64,000 nucleotides of DNA, taken from Metabacillus litoralis (lineage in GTDB: Bacteria; Bacillota; Bacilli; Bacillales; Bacillaceae). Positions 16,298-24,550 of this stretch are shown in pieces. The notes under the pieces are model-generated. The model was not told where the DNA came from. It worked only from the letters and a program-made list of their open reading frames with translations, and did not search any database. Position numbers and translations under genes: made by a program. Position 1 is the stretch's first letter. Every line of letters starts with the position of its first letter. The DNA is taken from NCBI RefSeq assembly GCF_003667825.1, contig NZ_CP033043.1:1613001-1677000 (forward strand), given 5' to 3'.

Positions 16298-16522
16298 ATT
16301 TAAAGGTTAATAGTGCGTGAGTCAGGTACAATGATTCGAGACGTAATCGACAGTTCGATAGTTAAAAATATCCCTTTCATTTTTATAGAAGTATAAAATT
16401 CTTTCTCATTCATCCTAAAACAGCTTTAATGGATACTCATTGAATGAAAGTAAAATGCATAATTATAGGATTGTTTCCATATTCTGAAGGTGAAACGTAA
16501 ATGTGATTGGAGGTTAATATGA

Positions 16523-16699
16523 ATGGAAGCCTTAGCATTATTACCGATATTATTTATAGGAATTATTTATATAGGAGTTATTGGTTTTACCATTTGGTTT
16601 GCCATTAGCCTTATAAAAGCCCAAAAAGAACGGAATGTTGTTCTTAAAGAAATCTCAAACAAACTGGATATTGTTGAAATTAGCAAAAAGGAAGATTGA
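16523..16699 (+). CDS. Small membrane protein, 58 aa
   Basis: An ATG at 16523 lies ten bases after GGAGG and opens a 58-codon frame: MEALALLPILFIGIIYIGVI, one long transmembrane helix, then a charged tail (KAQKERNVVLKEISNKLDIV). The layout (single N-terminal helix plus basic/coil tail) is typical of small Bacillus membrane peptides. The family is unknown. A clear terminator lies 27 bases after the stop, supporting a real transcript. Confidence 0.7.
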   Translation: MEALALLPILFIGIIYIGVIGFTIWFAISLIKAQKERNVVLKEISNKLDIVEISKKED

Positions 16700-16725
16700 T
16701 GCTATAGTTGAAAAATTGAATGCAC

Positions 16726-16766
16726 AAAAACACACCGATTTAATTATCTATTTCGGTGTGTTTTTG
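16726..16766 (+). terminator. Rho-independent terminator
   Basis: AAAAACACACCGA (16726-16738) pairs with TCGGTGTGTTTTT (16753-16765) and ends in T5. It closes the 58-aa gene. Confidence 0.85.
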
Positions 16767-16870
16767 TTACAAAATAAATTCCTTACACCTCCCTATCACC
16801 CACCACAAAATTGTGTAAACTCTTATAAATGATCATTGGACGATCGAAAATGAAAGCAAAACTGGCATTC

Positions 16871-17221
16871 TTAATTTTTACAAACCATTATTATATTCCC
16901 ATCTAGGTCTTTAAAGTTGAACCAATGTCCATTCTCGATCTCTGTTGTGGTCTGAACATTTTTTTCTTTCAAGTATTCGTATGACTTATTTATATCATCC
17001 GTTTGCAATTGAAAAGCTGGAACCTTATATCTATTTTCTGGAGCATAAATCTTACTATCTAGTACTATATTTGGTCCATTTAACGGAAGAACATAAATAT
17101 GTCCAAAGAATATTTCTCCATCTGTAGGCAAATCTAAAATATCACAATACCAATCACGTGCTGCTTCAATATTACTAACCGGAATAAAGACACCACCAAT
17201 ACTGTTTGAAAAGATGTTCAT
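16871..17221 (-). CDS. VOC family protein
   Basis: The 116-residue VOC protein opens with GGVFIPVSNIEAARDWYCDI and LDLPTDGEIFFGHIYVLPLN. The C-terminal half has FQLQTDDINKSYEYLKEKN and GHWFNFKDLDGNIIMVCKN. His-bearing positions fit a metal-binding glyoxalase fold, but the substrate is unknown. AGGAGG precedes the ATG. A basal copy number of three VOC genes in this window is notable only as a gene-family count. Confidence 0.88.
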   Translation of the reverse strand: MNIFSNSIGGVFIPVSNIEAARDWYCDILDLPTDGEIFFGHIYVLPLNGPNIVLDSKIYAPENRYKVPAFQLQTDDINKSYEYLKEKNVQTTTEIENGHWFNFKDLDGNIIMVCKN

Positions 17222-17511
17222 TTTAACCTCCTAATAAATTGCTTTATTATCATTTCAATAATCATAGGCTTTTTCCTCTACTTAATTTGACTTTTATCAT
17301 AAATTTCTTATGAATATGCATACGTTGAATTCAATATTTGAACTGCTCCCTACCATTCTTAATTCTTTTACAGGTTGAATTCTTTACCCTAATTAACATC
17401 ACTTCTTCCTTACACAAGTTTCTGCTAAAAATTCAATAATATGGTAAAATGTAAAATGGTAATTAGAAAATGCCTACCAAAAGCTGCTTTTTTGAAAAGG
17501 AATGGAAATAA

Positions 17512-18156
17512 ATGAAGAAACTAATAAAGATTTATTATGCTCACACTGCCCTTTTATTGCTTGTTTTTTTGCTCGTCGGTTGTACTGGCGAGGTGAACGA
17601 AGTAAATACAGAAGATACGGAGCAAGAGTCTACTTTACAATCAAAGTCAACAACAGAAACAAAAAATATAAAAACAAGTGATTCCAACGAAGCATTAACA
17701 GAAAACTCAACACACTTTAAGACAGTTGATACGGAAAGAAATGAAGAAAATAAAGATTCCACTGTAATGCAAAATGAAAACAATGAATCATATGTAAAAG
17801 ATGAGGCTGAGAAAAATATATCTGATGAGGAAATCGATGTAAACAAAAATGAAGATCAAAAAATGAAAGAAAATACTACTGACGATCAAACCATCCAAGA
17901 TACAGCAACAACAGAAGAACAACATCAGGCTATTTCTCTTACCAAAAAATATTTGCGTGAAAGAAACGAATTAATAGAAGATAAAAACAACTTTGTAGAA
18001 TATGATGGAACAATAAATGATTATATACTTGTAAGATATTCTACCTTAGTATCAGGTCATTCTTCTACTAATGGACGATATGCAGTCGATCTTATTCAGA
18101 AAAAAGTCATTGATATAAGCTCAGATACAAATTTTAACAATTTATTTAATAATTGA
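17512..18156 (+). CDS. Hypothetical lipoprotein, acidic Ser/Thr-rich
   Basis: The 214-residue protein has a lipoprotein signal: basic start, hydrophobic core and LVGC lipobox with Cys24. The following 110 residues are a low-complexity stretch rich in Glu, Asp, Asn, Ser and Thr, probably an extended linker in the wall. The last 75 residues form a small folded part (SLTKKYLRERNELIEDKNNF, YILVRYSTLVSGHSSTNGRY) that is likely the functional domain. That end is unfamiliar. The ATG follows AAAGGAATGG. Expected location is the outer face of the membrane. Confidence 0.8.
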   Translation: MKKLIKIYYAHTALLLLVFLLVGCTGEVNEVNTEDTEQESTLQSKSTTETKNIKTSDSNEALTENSTHFKTVDTERNEENKDSTVMQNENNESYVKDEAEKNISDEEIDVNKNEDQKMKENTTDDQTIQDTATTEEQHQAISLTKKYLRERNELIEDKNNFVEYDGTINDYILVRYSTLVSGHSSTNGRYAVDLIQKKVIDISSDTNFNNLFNN

Positions 18157-18266
18157 AAAAGTAAAAGTCCATCTTAGGGATTGTGTAGATTCAAGAAATG
18201 TAAGACCCCTTTTCTCAATGTAGTAAAGGAGTCTCAGAGTTTTAGGAGAAGATAACTTATACCAGT

Positions 18267-18746
18267 TCATTTTCTCTTACCTTTAGTTGTTAAAAGAATA
18301 TAATAGATGATAAGCCCAACTGTTAGACCTGGTAATAAAAAAAGAATTGGTAAGATGACGGGCCCCAATAGGACCCCCATTATTTTTAATTTTGTTGAAT
18401 AAATTAAACCAATTGTTACAAAAAAGGCACCAAATACGAAGGGAAGATACGAATATGAATTTGTTTCACCTTCTGCTTCTCTATATGCATCCCACATGGC
18501 AAACATATATAAACAAGGATAGAACATAAGCCATTGAAAATTTGTTACATTAATGGCTTTCTGTATTTCTCCTGTAAAGGAATAGATAATCGCTAAGTTA
18601 AAGTTAGCAAATACATTTACAAGAAATTCCAAAAGGATAAAGATACTTCCCTTATAGTATCTTCTATTTAAGAACTGACCAAACCCTGGTAATGCAATAC
18701 TCCATAATAGTGCCTCATGTTTAGTAGGTTTCTTATTATTGCTCAC
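18267..18746 (-). CDS. Multi-pass membrane protein of unknown function
   Basis: The 159-residue protein opens with KHEALLWSIALPGFGQFLNRRYYKG. This is the pattern of small membrane proteins related to the TM2/'P-G-x-G-Q' group, in which a short amphipathic PGFGQFLNRRY loop follows the first helix. About four transmembrane helices follow (35-52, 70-88, 103-120, 126-150). The start is GTG at 18746, only ten bases after the end of the DUF3231 remnant. No strong ribosome site is seen. The role is unknown. Confidence 0.7.
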   Translation of the reverse strand: MSNNKKPTKHEALLWSIALPGFGQFLNRRYYKGSIFILLEFLVNVFANFNLAIIYSFTGEIQKAINVTNFQWLMFYPCLYMFAMWDAYREAEGETNSYSYLPFVFGAFFVTIGLIYSTKLKIMGVLLGPVILPILFLLPGLTVGLIIYYILLTTKGKRK

Positions 18747-18756
18747 CCATTATCAC

Positions 18757-19001
18757 TCAATTCATCTTTTCTTTACGATCCTCCATTTGAGGTGGCTCTT
18801 CCATCCAACCATTTTTAATCATGATCCAACATTGACTTCAAGCTCAGCATGCAAATTAGTCATAATATCCTTGGCATTTTCGTCATCTGCTTTTTCTATA
18901 AAATACTCTAACATTCGGAATATCATTGTCTTTTCTTGATATGTAAGCCACAAAGTTCCTAATTCAGGTAATGTGATGGATGCTTGTTCTGGTATACACA
19001 C
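18757..19001 (-). pseudogene. Internally deleted DUF3231 gene
   Basis: A GTG at 19001 with GGGAGG opens a 60-codon frame with the DUF3231 N-terminal pattern (LPELGTLWLTYQEKTM, then LEYFIEKADDENAKDI), stopping at 18819. In the next frame, overlapping this stop, the C-terminal tail of the same family follows (MIKNGWMEEPPQMEDR) to a stop at 18757. About 270 residues of the usual 340-350 are missing, so a large out-of-frame internal deletion has joined the two ends. An intact relative is at 54307 and a frameshifted one at 61175. Confidence 0.8.
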
Positions 19002-19179
19002 AATCCTCCCTAAGATGATAATGTTAGGTTGCCTAAATTTTGGAAGTTCATTCCTTGTTTTTTCGATTATTCTAAAAAGCTTGTACCTAACATGTCCCCT
19101 TAGTAAGCCCACAAACAATAATTCCATTAATACCACTAAATAAAAAAACTGGGCCGAGATATCAAGATATTTATACTAC

Positions 19180-19206
19180 ACGATTTGTCTAAATAAACAT
19201 TTAATA
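19180..19206 (+). promoter_or_regulatory. Candidate sigma-K promoter of cotX-like gene
   Basis: AC at 19180-19181 is followed after 16 bases by CATTTAATA (19198-19206), one mismatch from the mother-cell sigma-K consensus (AC, 16-17 bases, CATANNNTA). It lies 27 bases before the ATG of the coat gene. Confidence 0.4.
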
Positions 19207-19232
19207 TACTACACCGAAAGGAGGAATGAATC

Positions 19233-19721
19233 ATGCGAGCTAAACCATATGAATGGGTAACAGCAGACTCAAATTCATGTCATACTAACAAAAATGATTC
19301 TTACCAAGAGGTGTTGGATTTAAGTTCTGATAACTTCTTTAAAGACAATGGAGCCGGTACACAAGGTGGTAATCAGGTAAATGAAACAGAACAAGTTTCG
19401 TCTGAAAAAATTATAGTTAGAGATTCTTGTGATATAGAGGTTACTTCTACTGATACACAAGTAGCTGCCTCTTTACAGATTGCCATACAAGCAGCGATTG
19501 CTCTAGTCGTAAACTTAACAATCGCAGATAATGACCGTGCAGAAAAAGCCACCCAACAATTACTCCAAGAAGCAGATATCAAACAAATAAATAAACAAAA
19601 TCTTGTTATAGAAAATTCTAAAGATATAAAAGTAACAACAACTGATACGGATGTTGCAATTTCAATTCAAGCCATGTTGCAAATACTAGTATCATTAGTC
19701 GTTAGCCTTGACATTCTTTAA
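19233..19721 (+). CDS. Spore coat protein X/V family (CotX-like)
   Basis: The 162-residue protein has the CotX pattern, found in the insoluble outer coat and crust. It carries two copies of a segment: VRDSCDIEVTSTDTQVAASL plus QIAIQAAIALVVNLTI (about 62-98), and VIENSKDIKVTTTDTDVAIS plus an IQAMLQILVSLVVSLDI end (about 124-161). The hydrophobic repeat helices and D-I-x-V-T-x-TDT strand are the family hallmarks. The N-terminal 60 residues are polar. ATG with AAAGGAGG. The sigma-K-like promoter fits mother-cell expression. No other cot genes are adjacent. Confidence 0.88.
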   Translation: MRAKPYEWVTADSNSCHTNKNDSYQEVLDLSSDNFFKDNGAGTQGGNQVNETEQVSSEKIIVRDSCDIEVTSTDTQVAASLQIAIQAAIALVVNLTIADNDRAEKATQQLLQEADIKQINKQNLVIENSKDIKVTTTDTDVAISIQAMLQILVSLVVSLDIL

Positions 19722-19730
19722 ATATAAGAA

Positions 19731-19762
19731 AAAAGTGTAGGGAATCACTCCCTACACTTTCT
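19731..19762. terminator. Bidirectional terminator
   Basis: AAAGTGTAGGGA (19732-19743) pairs perfectly with TCCCTACACTTT (19749-19760). Six Ts follow on the minus strand and a CTCTCT run on the plus strand, so it serves the convergent genes at 19233 and 19834. Confidence 0.85.
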
Positions 19763-19833
19763 CTCTATTACAAACTCAATAAATTGTGACATTGATGATA
19801 AAATAACTAATTTTATTTGCATTAAGAGAATTC

Positions 19834-20442
19834 CTACAAACTTTCTGGTAAGTAATGTTTGTACATCTCGAGTGCATCTGTATGTTCTTCTAAAACAATC
19901 AATGTTTTGGGGTGAGGCTTACTAAAAATTATAGGATAATCTTTCTCACCAAGTTCTTCATTAACTGTGAAAGCAAGTCTTTCTTCTTCAATTGAAAATT
20001 GGGCGTTAACTCCTTCTTTATTCCCACGAGCATCTATCCTTATCCACTTATTTACTGACTTTAAGAAAATAGCATTTAAAGCGTGAATGCAATACCCTTT
20101 CTCAGGAGTATCAAACAACATCAACCGTTGATAACAAAACCCTGTAGGTATTCCCTGTGAACGCAATAAAGACGCCAAGAGGTGAGATTTTGCATAGCAA
20201 ATTCCCTCTTTCAATTGCAATACTTCAGAAGCATAGCACGTAACTCGTTTTGATTGAATATCCCAGGAATGAGAAATTTCATCACGAACAAATTCAAAAG
20301 CTACTATTGCTTTTTCAATATCCGACTGATATTCATGAAAAAGCTCACTCACTTTCTCTTTTATATTTGGATGAGAGTAATTCACTTCATTTATTTCTAG
20401 TAAGTAATCATTTATATTTTCAGACTTACAAATCATATTCAT
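19834..20442 (-). CDS. Transglutaminase-like domain protein
   Basis: The 202-residue protein has the transglutaminase/protease catalytic triad in order: Cys82 (KEGICYAKSHLLASLLR), His120 (GYCIHALNAI) and Asp137 (WIRIDARGN). Such proteins act as cysteine peptidases or amide-forming enzymes. No signal peptide is seen, so it is probably cytoplasmic. An ATG at 20442 with CAGGAG is chosen over an ATG 16 codons upstream that lacks a site. It ends at the shared terminator 19731-19762. Confidence 0.88.
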   Translation of the reverse strand: MNMICKSENINDYLLEINEVNYSHPNIKEKVSELFHEYQSDIEKAIVAFEFVRDEISHSWDIQSKRVTCYASEVLQLKEGICYAKSHLLASLLRSQGIPTGFCYQRLMLFDTPEKGYCIHALNAIFLKSVNKWIRIDARGNKEGVNAQFSIEEERLAFTVNEELGEKDYPIIFSKPHPKTLIVLEEHTDALEMYKHYLPESL

Positions 20443-20548
20443 TATTATCACTCCTGACCAAATCGAATGTTCATTACAATTATTTATCAAATGTGCTCCA
20501 AAACTCTTTAACTCGAATTCTTATTATTTCTATTTTATGTTCTTCATT

Positions 20549-21214
20549 TCATTTCACTTTAGTTCCTATCAATATATCTTTTAACTCTTCCACACTTTTT
20601 ACAATATGTGTTGGGTTAGTCTGTCTTAACTCTTCATATGACCCATATCCATAAGTAACCCCAATTGAGTCAATTTTAGTATGATTTGCTCCTATCATAT
20701 CGTGTTTCCTGTCTCCAATCATGATAAAGTCATCAAGTTTATGTTCATTATATTTTTCTAGTATGTATTGAATAATTTCAGCCTTTGAGGATCTTGTTCC
20801 ATCTAGGTTACTTCCCACAATAAGTTCAAAGAACTGATCAAGTTTAAAGTACTTTACTATTTGCTCAGCAAAAATAGTAGGCTTAGAAGTTGCAACAACT
20901 AAAGTAAAACCTTGTTCACGTAAAGATTTTAATAGTAAGGGGATATTTGGATATAATTCATTTTCAAACATACCCTTCTCTTTAAAACGCTCCCTATAAA
21001 ACTCTATCGCTTTTAGCGTATCCACTTCATTAAAATTGTAATATTCAGAAAAAGAAACATGTAATGGTGGTCCTATAAAACACTCTAATTTATCTACATC
21101 TCCCTCTACAATATTCATTTTATTTAACGCATATTGAACGGATTTAGTTATTCCTACCTTGGGGTCTGAAAGTGTGCCGTCTAAATCAAATAAAATAATC
21201 TTATATTTATTCAT
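20549..21214 (-). CDS. HAD-superfamily hydrolase, phosphoglycolate phosphatase-like
   Basis: The 221-residue protein has motif I FDLDGTLSD (Asp10, Asp12), a helical cap inserted after it, motif II VVATSKPT, a lysine in RSSKAEI, and motif IV DFIMIGDRKHDMIGA. This is a subclass IA phosphatase with Gph/PpaX-like length. Substrate is likely a small phosphoester. The ATG follows GAGAGGAG. It lies between the CBO0543 gene terminator and the transglutaminase-like gene. Confidence 0.88.
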   Translation of the reverse strand: MNKYKIILFDLDGTLSDPKVGITKSVQYALNKMNIVEGDVDKLECFIGPPLHVSFSEYYNFNEVDTLKAIEFYRERFKEKGMFENELYPNIPLLLKSLREQGFTLVVATSKPTIFAEQIVKYFKLDQFFELIVGSNLDGTRSSKAEIIQYILEKYNEHKLDDFIMIGDRKHDMIGANHTKIDSIGVTYGYGSYEELRQTNPTHIVKSVEELKDILIGTKVK

Positions 21215-21280
21215 TTTAACTCCTCTCTTGATTCTCTTAGTAATCTTATGTTACCAAAAAATCACATTCATTGTTACATT

Positions 21281-21313
21281 AAAAAGCACTGTTCTTAATA
21301 ATAGAACAGCGCT
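21281..21313 (-). terminator. Rho-independent terminator
   Basis: On the minus strand AGCGCTGTTCT pairs with AGAACAGTGCT (one G-U) and is followed by T5. It ends the gene at 21402-22040. Confidence 0.8.
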
Positions 21314-21401
21314 CTCATTTGCGAAAGACCCCAAATAATAGATAAAATTACTTCCTTGTTTAGATCATTGTCATTGAGTAACAATACTTCGATTCATTCC
21401 G

Positions 21402-22040
21402 CTAAACAGTTTCTAACTTACAAATCCACTTATAATAGCCTAGCAAAATAAAGATAAGAATTGGGACTACAAACAAATCATACCATATGTTCCACCAACC
21501 TAGATGGAAAAACCCCCAAGGTTCTGGAAGTAAGCTTATTGCTTCGTAAATCATAATCCCCACTGTACAGCCGATCATATAAAAAGATTGCTTAAATAGA
21601 TTCTTCTTATATGGGTAAAAGCTTAGTAGCAGCACATTAACTGGGGGAATTAAAACAGTATGAGCAAGGAATCCTAACACTTCAATTCCTTTATCAAAAT
21701 ACCAATACCCATGAAATTTAAATTCAATGATTAAGTCAAATAGAACCTGAAATGCTATTGTAAAAGTCCATATACTTACAATTCGGCTCTTGACTGGTAT
21801 TTTGTGAAATTTTAATGCTACAAAATTAAAGATGATTATTGAAGTAAATAGTAAGATCATCATAATTCCTTTTTTTATATCAGTATGCCCGATCATACAT
21901 TGATAATTCGTAATTACTTTGCTTCTTGAATAAATTCGAGTTAGTGAAGGAACACATAGTATGATAAAAACTGAAAATAATACCAGTGAGGTACTATTAT
22001 TAAAATTCAAATATCTTGTAAATTTTTCCCGACTCTGCAT
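21402..22040 (-). CDS. CBO0543 family membrane protein
   Basis: The 212-residue protein has about six transmembrane helices. The family pattern appears at residues 105-135 (FDLIIEFKFHGYWYFDKGIE) and near the C-terminus (SLLPEPWGFFHLGWWNIWYD). The family is spread among spore-forming Firmicutes and has no assigned function. ATG at 22040 with only a weak ribosome site. Three more family members lie at 50259, 50744 and 51525, far from this one. Confidence 0.8.
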   Translation of the reverse strand: MQSREKFTRYLNFNNSTSLVLFSVFIILCVPSLTRIYSRSKVITNYQCMIGHTDIKKGIMMILLFTSIIIFNFVALKFHKIPVKSRIVSIWTFTIAFQVLFDLIIEFKFHGYWYFDKGIEVLGFLAHTVLIPPVNVLLLSFYPYKKNLFKQSFYMIGCTVGIMIYEAISLLPEPWGFFHLGWWNIWYDLFVVPILIFILLGYYKWICKLETV

Positions 22041-22130
22041 TACTTTGATGGAAGCTCTATTCTAACCAACAATGAAACGACAAGTACGTGTAAAAAACAT
22101 GAAAGATCTCTAACTGAAAAAGGAGATGAA

Positions 22131-22358
22131 ATGATGAAAGACATCGCTAACACTGTTCATATAGGTGAATTAATAGCCGTCTCTAAGGTTTTCCATCTTA
22201 ATCCTTTCCAAATGATCACATTACTAGAAAATGATTTAATGGAAGTATTCGAAACTAAAGAAGATTTTTTAGGGAAATACGGAAATAAGGATTCATATGA
22301 TGAATTAGAAGATTGGTGTGAATTAAATAATGGAAAAATTTTCACGAAACCAAAATAG
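22131..22358 (+). CDS. Unknown 75-aa protein
   Basis: An ATG at 22131 (a second ATG follows directly) is preceded by AAAGGAG, giving a 75-residue soluble acidic protein (NPFQMITLLENDLMEVFETK, then DSYDELEDWCELNNGKIF). It has no known domain. A single-gene plus-strand unit between two minus-strand genes, with a hairpin 26 bases after the stop. Confidence 0.65.
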   Translation: MMKDIANTVHIGELIAVSKVFHLNPFQMITLLENDLMEVFETKEDFLGKYGNKDSYDELEDWCELNNGKIFTKPK

Positions 22359-22383
22359 GAAGTGAATACATTACAATCTAAGG

Positions 22384-22423
22384 AAGCCAAATTTCTCGAT
22401 GATCACACCGAGAAGTTTGGCTT
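22384..22423. terminator. Hairpin terminator between convergent genes
   Basis: AAGCCAAATTTCTCG (22384-22398) pairs with CGAGAAGTTTGGCTT (22409-22423) with one G-U. Only short T-runs follow on either strand. Confidence 0.6.
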
Positions 22424-22442
22424 TGATTATGTTTAGAACAAA

Positions 22443-23762
22443 TCAGCTTCCACTATTGCCTTCACTACTCTTACTCGTCTCCCCTTTTTTCTCCTCGTCC
22501 TTTTGTATATCATCTATTTTCTTAATCGTTGTTCCTGGATAATAATGATCGATGATCTCTCTATAAGAGTATCCCTTATCAGCCATTATACTTGCGCCCC
22601 ATTGACTCATTCCTACACCATGACCAAATCCTCTACCTTTTATCACATAATAACGATCATGTTCTTCAAATGTATCAATTAAGTAGCTTTTAAAGGAGGA
22701 TCCTCCTATTAGAGGCCTTATTCGATCAATTTCCGTATCTTTGAGTTCAACAACTTCATACAGAATGGTTCCTTCGATTAAACGTCTTAAAAATTCTATT
22801 TTGATTGAACCTTTTTTTGCACGATTTGATTCATTTAAATTTGGTAATATATCCAGATTTGAAATGGATAAGATTTTTAAATCCCCTGCAAAACCTTGTT
22901 TCTTCAGCCTGTTTTTCATGGGTTCTGCTATAGAAGGATCTTTTTCTTCTAACATATCCCACCAAGTCATCTTAGAAGCGCCTATATTTTTCAAAAATAG
23001 CTGCTCTTTCTGTAAAGTAAGTGTCCATGGTTGAATAGGATCGTACGGGTCTTTCTTTATTGGAAAATAAGCTTTTGCTGTTTCTCCCCATACATTCTTA
23101 TTGTTCTCAGTAACACCACCGTTACTTGCCGAATAATAAGCATTGATGGGCTTATTTTCAAATGTAATGATTTCACCTTTTGTTTCTTCAACTGCTTTTG
23201 AAGCCCGTTCGAACCACTCATACCCTCCATAGACTTGAAATTGAATGGTATCATCCATTTCCTTGTCCATATGTGTCATAGTGTACGTTCTGGCAGCAAG
23301 TGCCTGGGCCTTTAAGGTTTCTAGCTTCCACGAGGGATATACCTCAAACGGAACAACACCTTTTAAATAATCCTCTATAGGGATTTGATTAATAGGTCTG
23401 ATGTATTTACCATCTTCAATCATAAATTCCATTGCACCAAGGTATTTTTTATCATTCACTGTTATAATATGGTCTTGGTCATATTGATCTGGTATTAATA
23501 CTAAGGAATCTTTAAATGTTAGTTTTTCATTTTGATTTGTCAATAAAATAGAACCTTTTTTTGCAGTTACTATGAATTTAGCTCCTTCTCTAAACTCTTC
23601 AATACCATTCATTGTTGTATATCTACCTTTGACCTGTATTGTCAGTTCCTCTTTGTCTCCTATGTAATTTTTTAACTTTATCTTTAATAGTTCACTCGCA
23701 TAGACATTTTCATGATTAGAATATATAAATACAAATAGCAACAGTAAGATTATACGTTTCAT
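22443..23762 (-). CDS. SpoIID/LytB domain protein, secreted
   Basis: The 439-residue protein has a signal peptide (residues 1-22) and a long N-terminal part of beta strands. The SpoIID catalytic region follows: VPFEVYPSWKLETLKAQALA with the presumed catalytic Glu, NAYYSASNGGVTENN, and a C-terminal RGFGHGVGMSQWGASIMADK motif. SpoIID is a lytic transglycosylase that acts in engulfment. LytB in B. subtilis modifies autolysin activity. This copy is not next to spoIIQ or lytC, and its Glu/Ser-rich tail (EKKGETSKSSEGNSG) is unusual. It may be a paralog of the true SpoIID. Confidence 0.88.
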   Translation of the reverse strand: MKRIILLLLFVFIYSNHENVYASELLKIKLKNYIGDKEELTIQVKGRYTTMNGIEEFREGAKFIVTAKKGSILLTNQNEKLTFKDSLVLIPDQYDQDHIITVNDKKYLGAMEFMIEDGKYIRPINQIPIEDYLKGVVPFEVYPSWKLETLKAQALAARTYTMTHMDKEMDDTIQFQVYGGYEWFERASKAVEETKGEIITFENKPINAYYSASNGGVTENNKNVWGETAKAYFPIKKDPYDPIQPWTLTLQKEQLFLKNIGASKMTWWDMLEEKDPSIAEPMKNRLKKQGFAGDLKILSISNLDILPNLNESNRAKKGSIKIEFLRRLIEGTILYEVVELKDTEIDRIRPLIGGSSFKSYLIDTFEEHDRYYVIKGRGFGHGVGMSQWGASIMADKGYSYREIIDHYYPGTTIKKIDDIQKDEEKKGETSKSSEGNSGS

Positions 23763-23854
23763 AGCTTTTAGTATTCTTATGTTCAGGTAATCGTATTCTG
23801 TCTTTATAATTACTTATTAAATCATTCGTCATTTATAGGGTATATGTAAATACG

Positions 23855-23886
23855 AAAAAAGCACGTTTTATGAAAACGCACTTTGA
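23855..23886 (-). terminator. Terminator-like hairpin
   Basis: On the minus strand AAAGTGCGTTTT pairs with AAAACGTGCTTT and is followed by T-rich sequence. A near-identical element lies at 35122-35150. Confidence 0.75.
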
Positions 23887-23977
23887 ATCCTAAAGAAGCC
23901 CAATTAACACTCTAATTGTCCTATTTCAACTAAAAATTAATAAAATTTGAACTAACTTATTTATAACCATTTGTTTA

Positions 23978-24136
23978 TTAATCAGCTCTTTCTTCATCCT
24001 CAATCGTTTCTTGAACTTGCTCATTCGCATCTTCCACAGTAGTTTCCACCTTGTTAGCCACAGCTCTAATGGTTTCTTTTTGCTTTAATATATTTTGTTT
24101 CAACAAAGATTTTAAGTCTTCCTTTTGTTGCTTCAA
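23978..24136 (-). pseudogene. Short coiled-coil remnant, 52 codons
   Basis: The minus strand from a TTG directly after an in-frame TAA reads LKQQKEDLKSLLKQNILKQK, then ETIRAVANKVETTVEDANEQ and a charged end (TIEDEERAD) before the stop at 23978. It looks like the C-terminal coil of a longer protein. No ribosome site or good start codon was found, so it is taken as a remnant. A free-standing small protein is less likely. Confidence 0.35.
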
Positions 24137-24142
24137 TTAATA

Positions 24143-24323
24143 GGCGGAGAAATTCCGCTTAAGGTATATATTAGGTGCTTAAAAAGCCGAAATAAGCGGA
24201 TATATTCCGTTTAACTTCTATATTTATAACTAAATCTAAAGATTATGTTCATATAAGCGGAAAAACTCCTTTTATTTTGTGGCGAATATTGGTATTTTCC
24301 AATTTAAACGGAATTTTTACGTT
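24143..24323. repeat. Array of four imperfect palindromes, AAGCGGA-N5-TCCGCTT type
   Basis: Four related units of about 19 bases lie at 24143-24160, 24194-24212, 24255-24273 and 24305-24323, with about 50-60 bases between successive starts. Each has an AAGCGGA-like arm, a short A/T-rich centre and a TCCGCTT-like arm. The second is closest to perfect and the fourth is most degenerate. They are in the gap downstream of the polysaccharide operon and are not explained by a terminator. Confidence 0.6.
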
Positions 24324-24354
24324 TATGCTTCACTATACAGTGCTAGATAACGTA

Positions 24355-24390
24355 AAAAAAGCTTGGAGACACAATGTTCCAAGCTTTTTT
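24355..24390 (-). terminator. Terminator of the CDP-sugar operon
   Basis: Thirteen-base arms AAAAAAGCTTGGA (24355-24367) and TCCAAGCTTTTTT (24378-24390) pair around a ten-base loop. T-runs on both ends allow activity in either direction. It ends the operon 29505-24551. Confidence 0.85.
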
Positions 24391-24550
24391 GCTTATGAAG
24401 TTATCTGTTAATTCAAGTGCAAATCACCGTACTAAACAGTACTGCTTTTACTAATTTTGTACTTCAAAACCGAACCCGCTATTATGACACATTCGTGTTC
24501 TTTAAATATGGAGGTTAGATTGGCAATAGTAAATTAAAAAGTTAAAAAAC

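Noticed and set aside
16376..16440. MNEKE-type start on the minus strand resembling the nucleotidyltransferase gene
   Set aside because: Similarity is limited to a few codons and then is lost. No other support.
24143..24323. CRISPR array
   Set aside because: Only four degenerate palindromic units, unit length and spacer length vary, spacers are A/T-rich with no cas genes. A REP-like array is a better reading.
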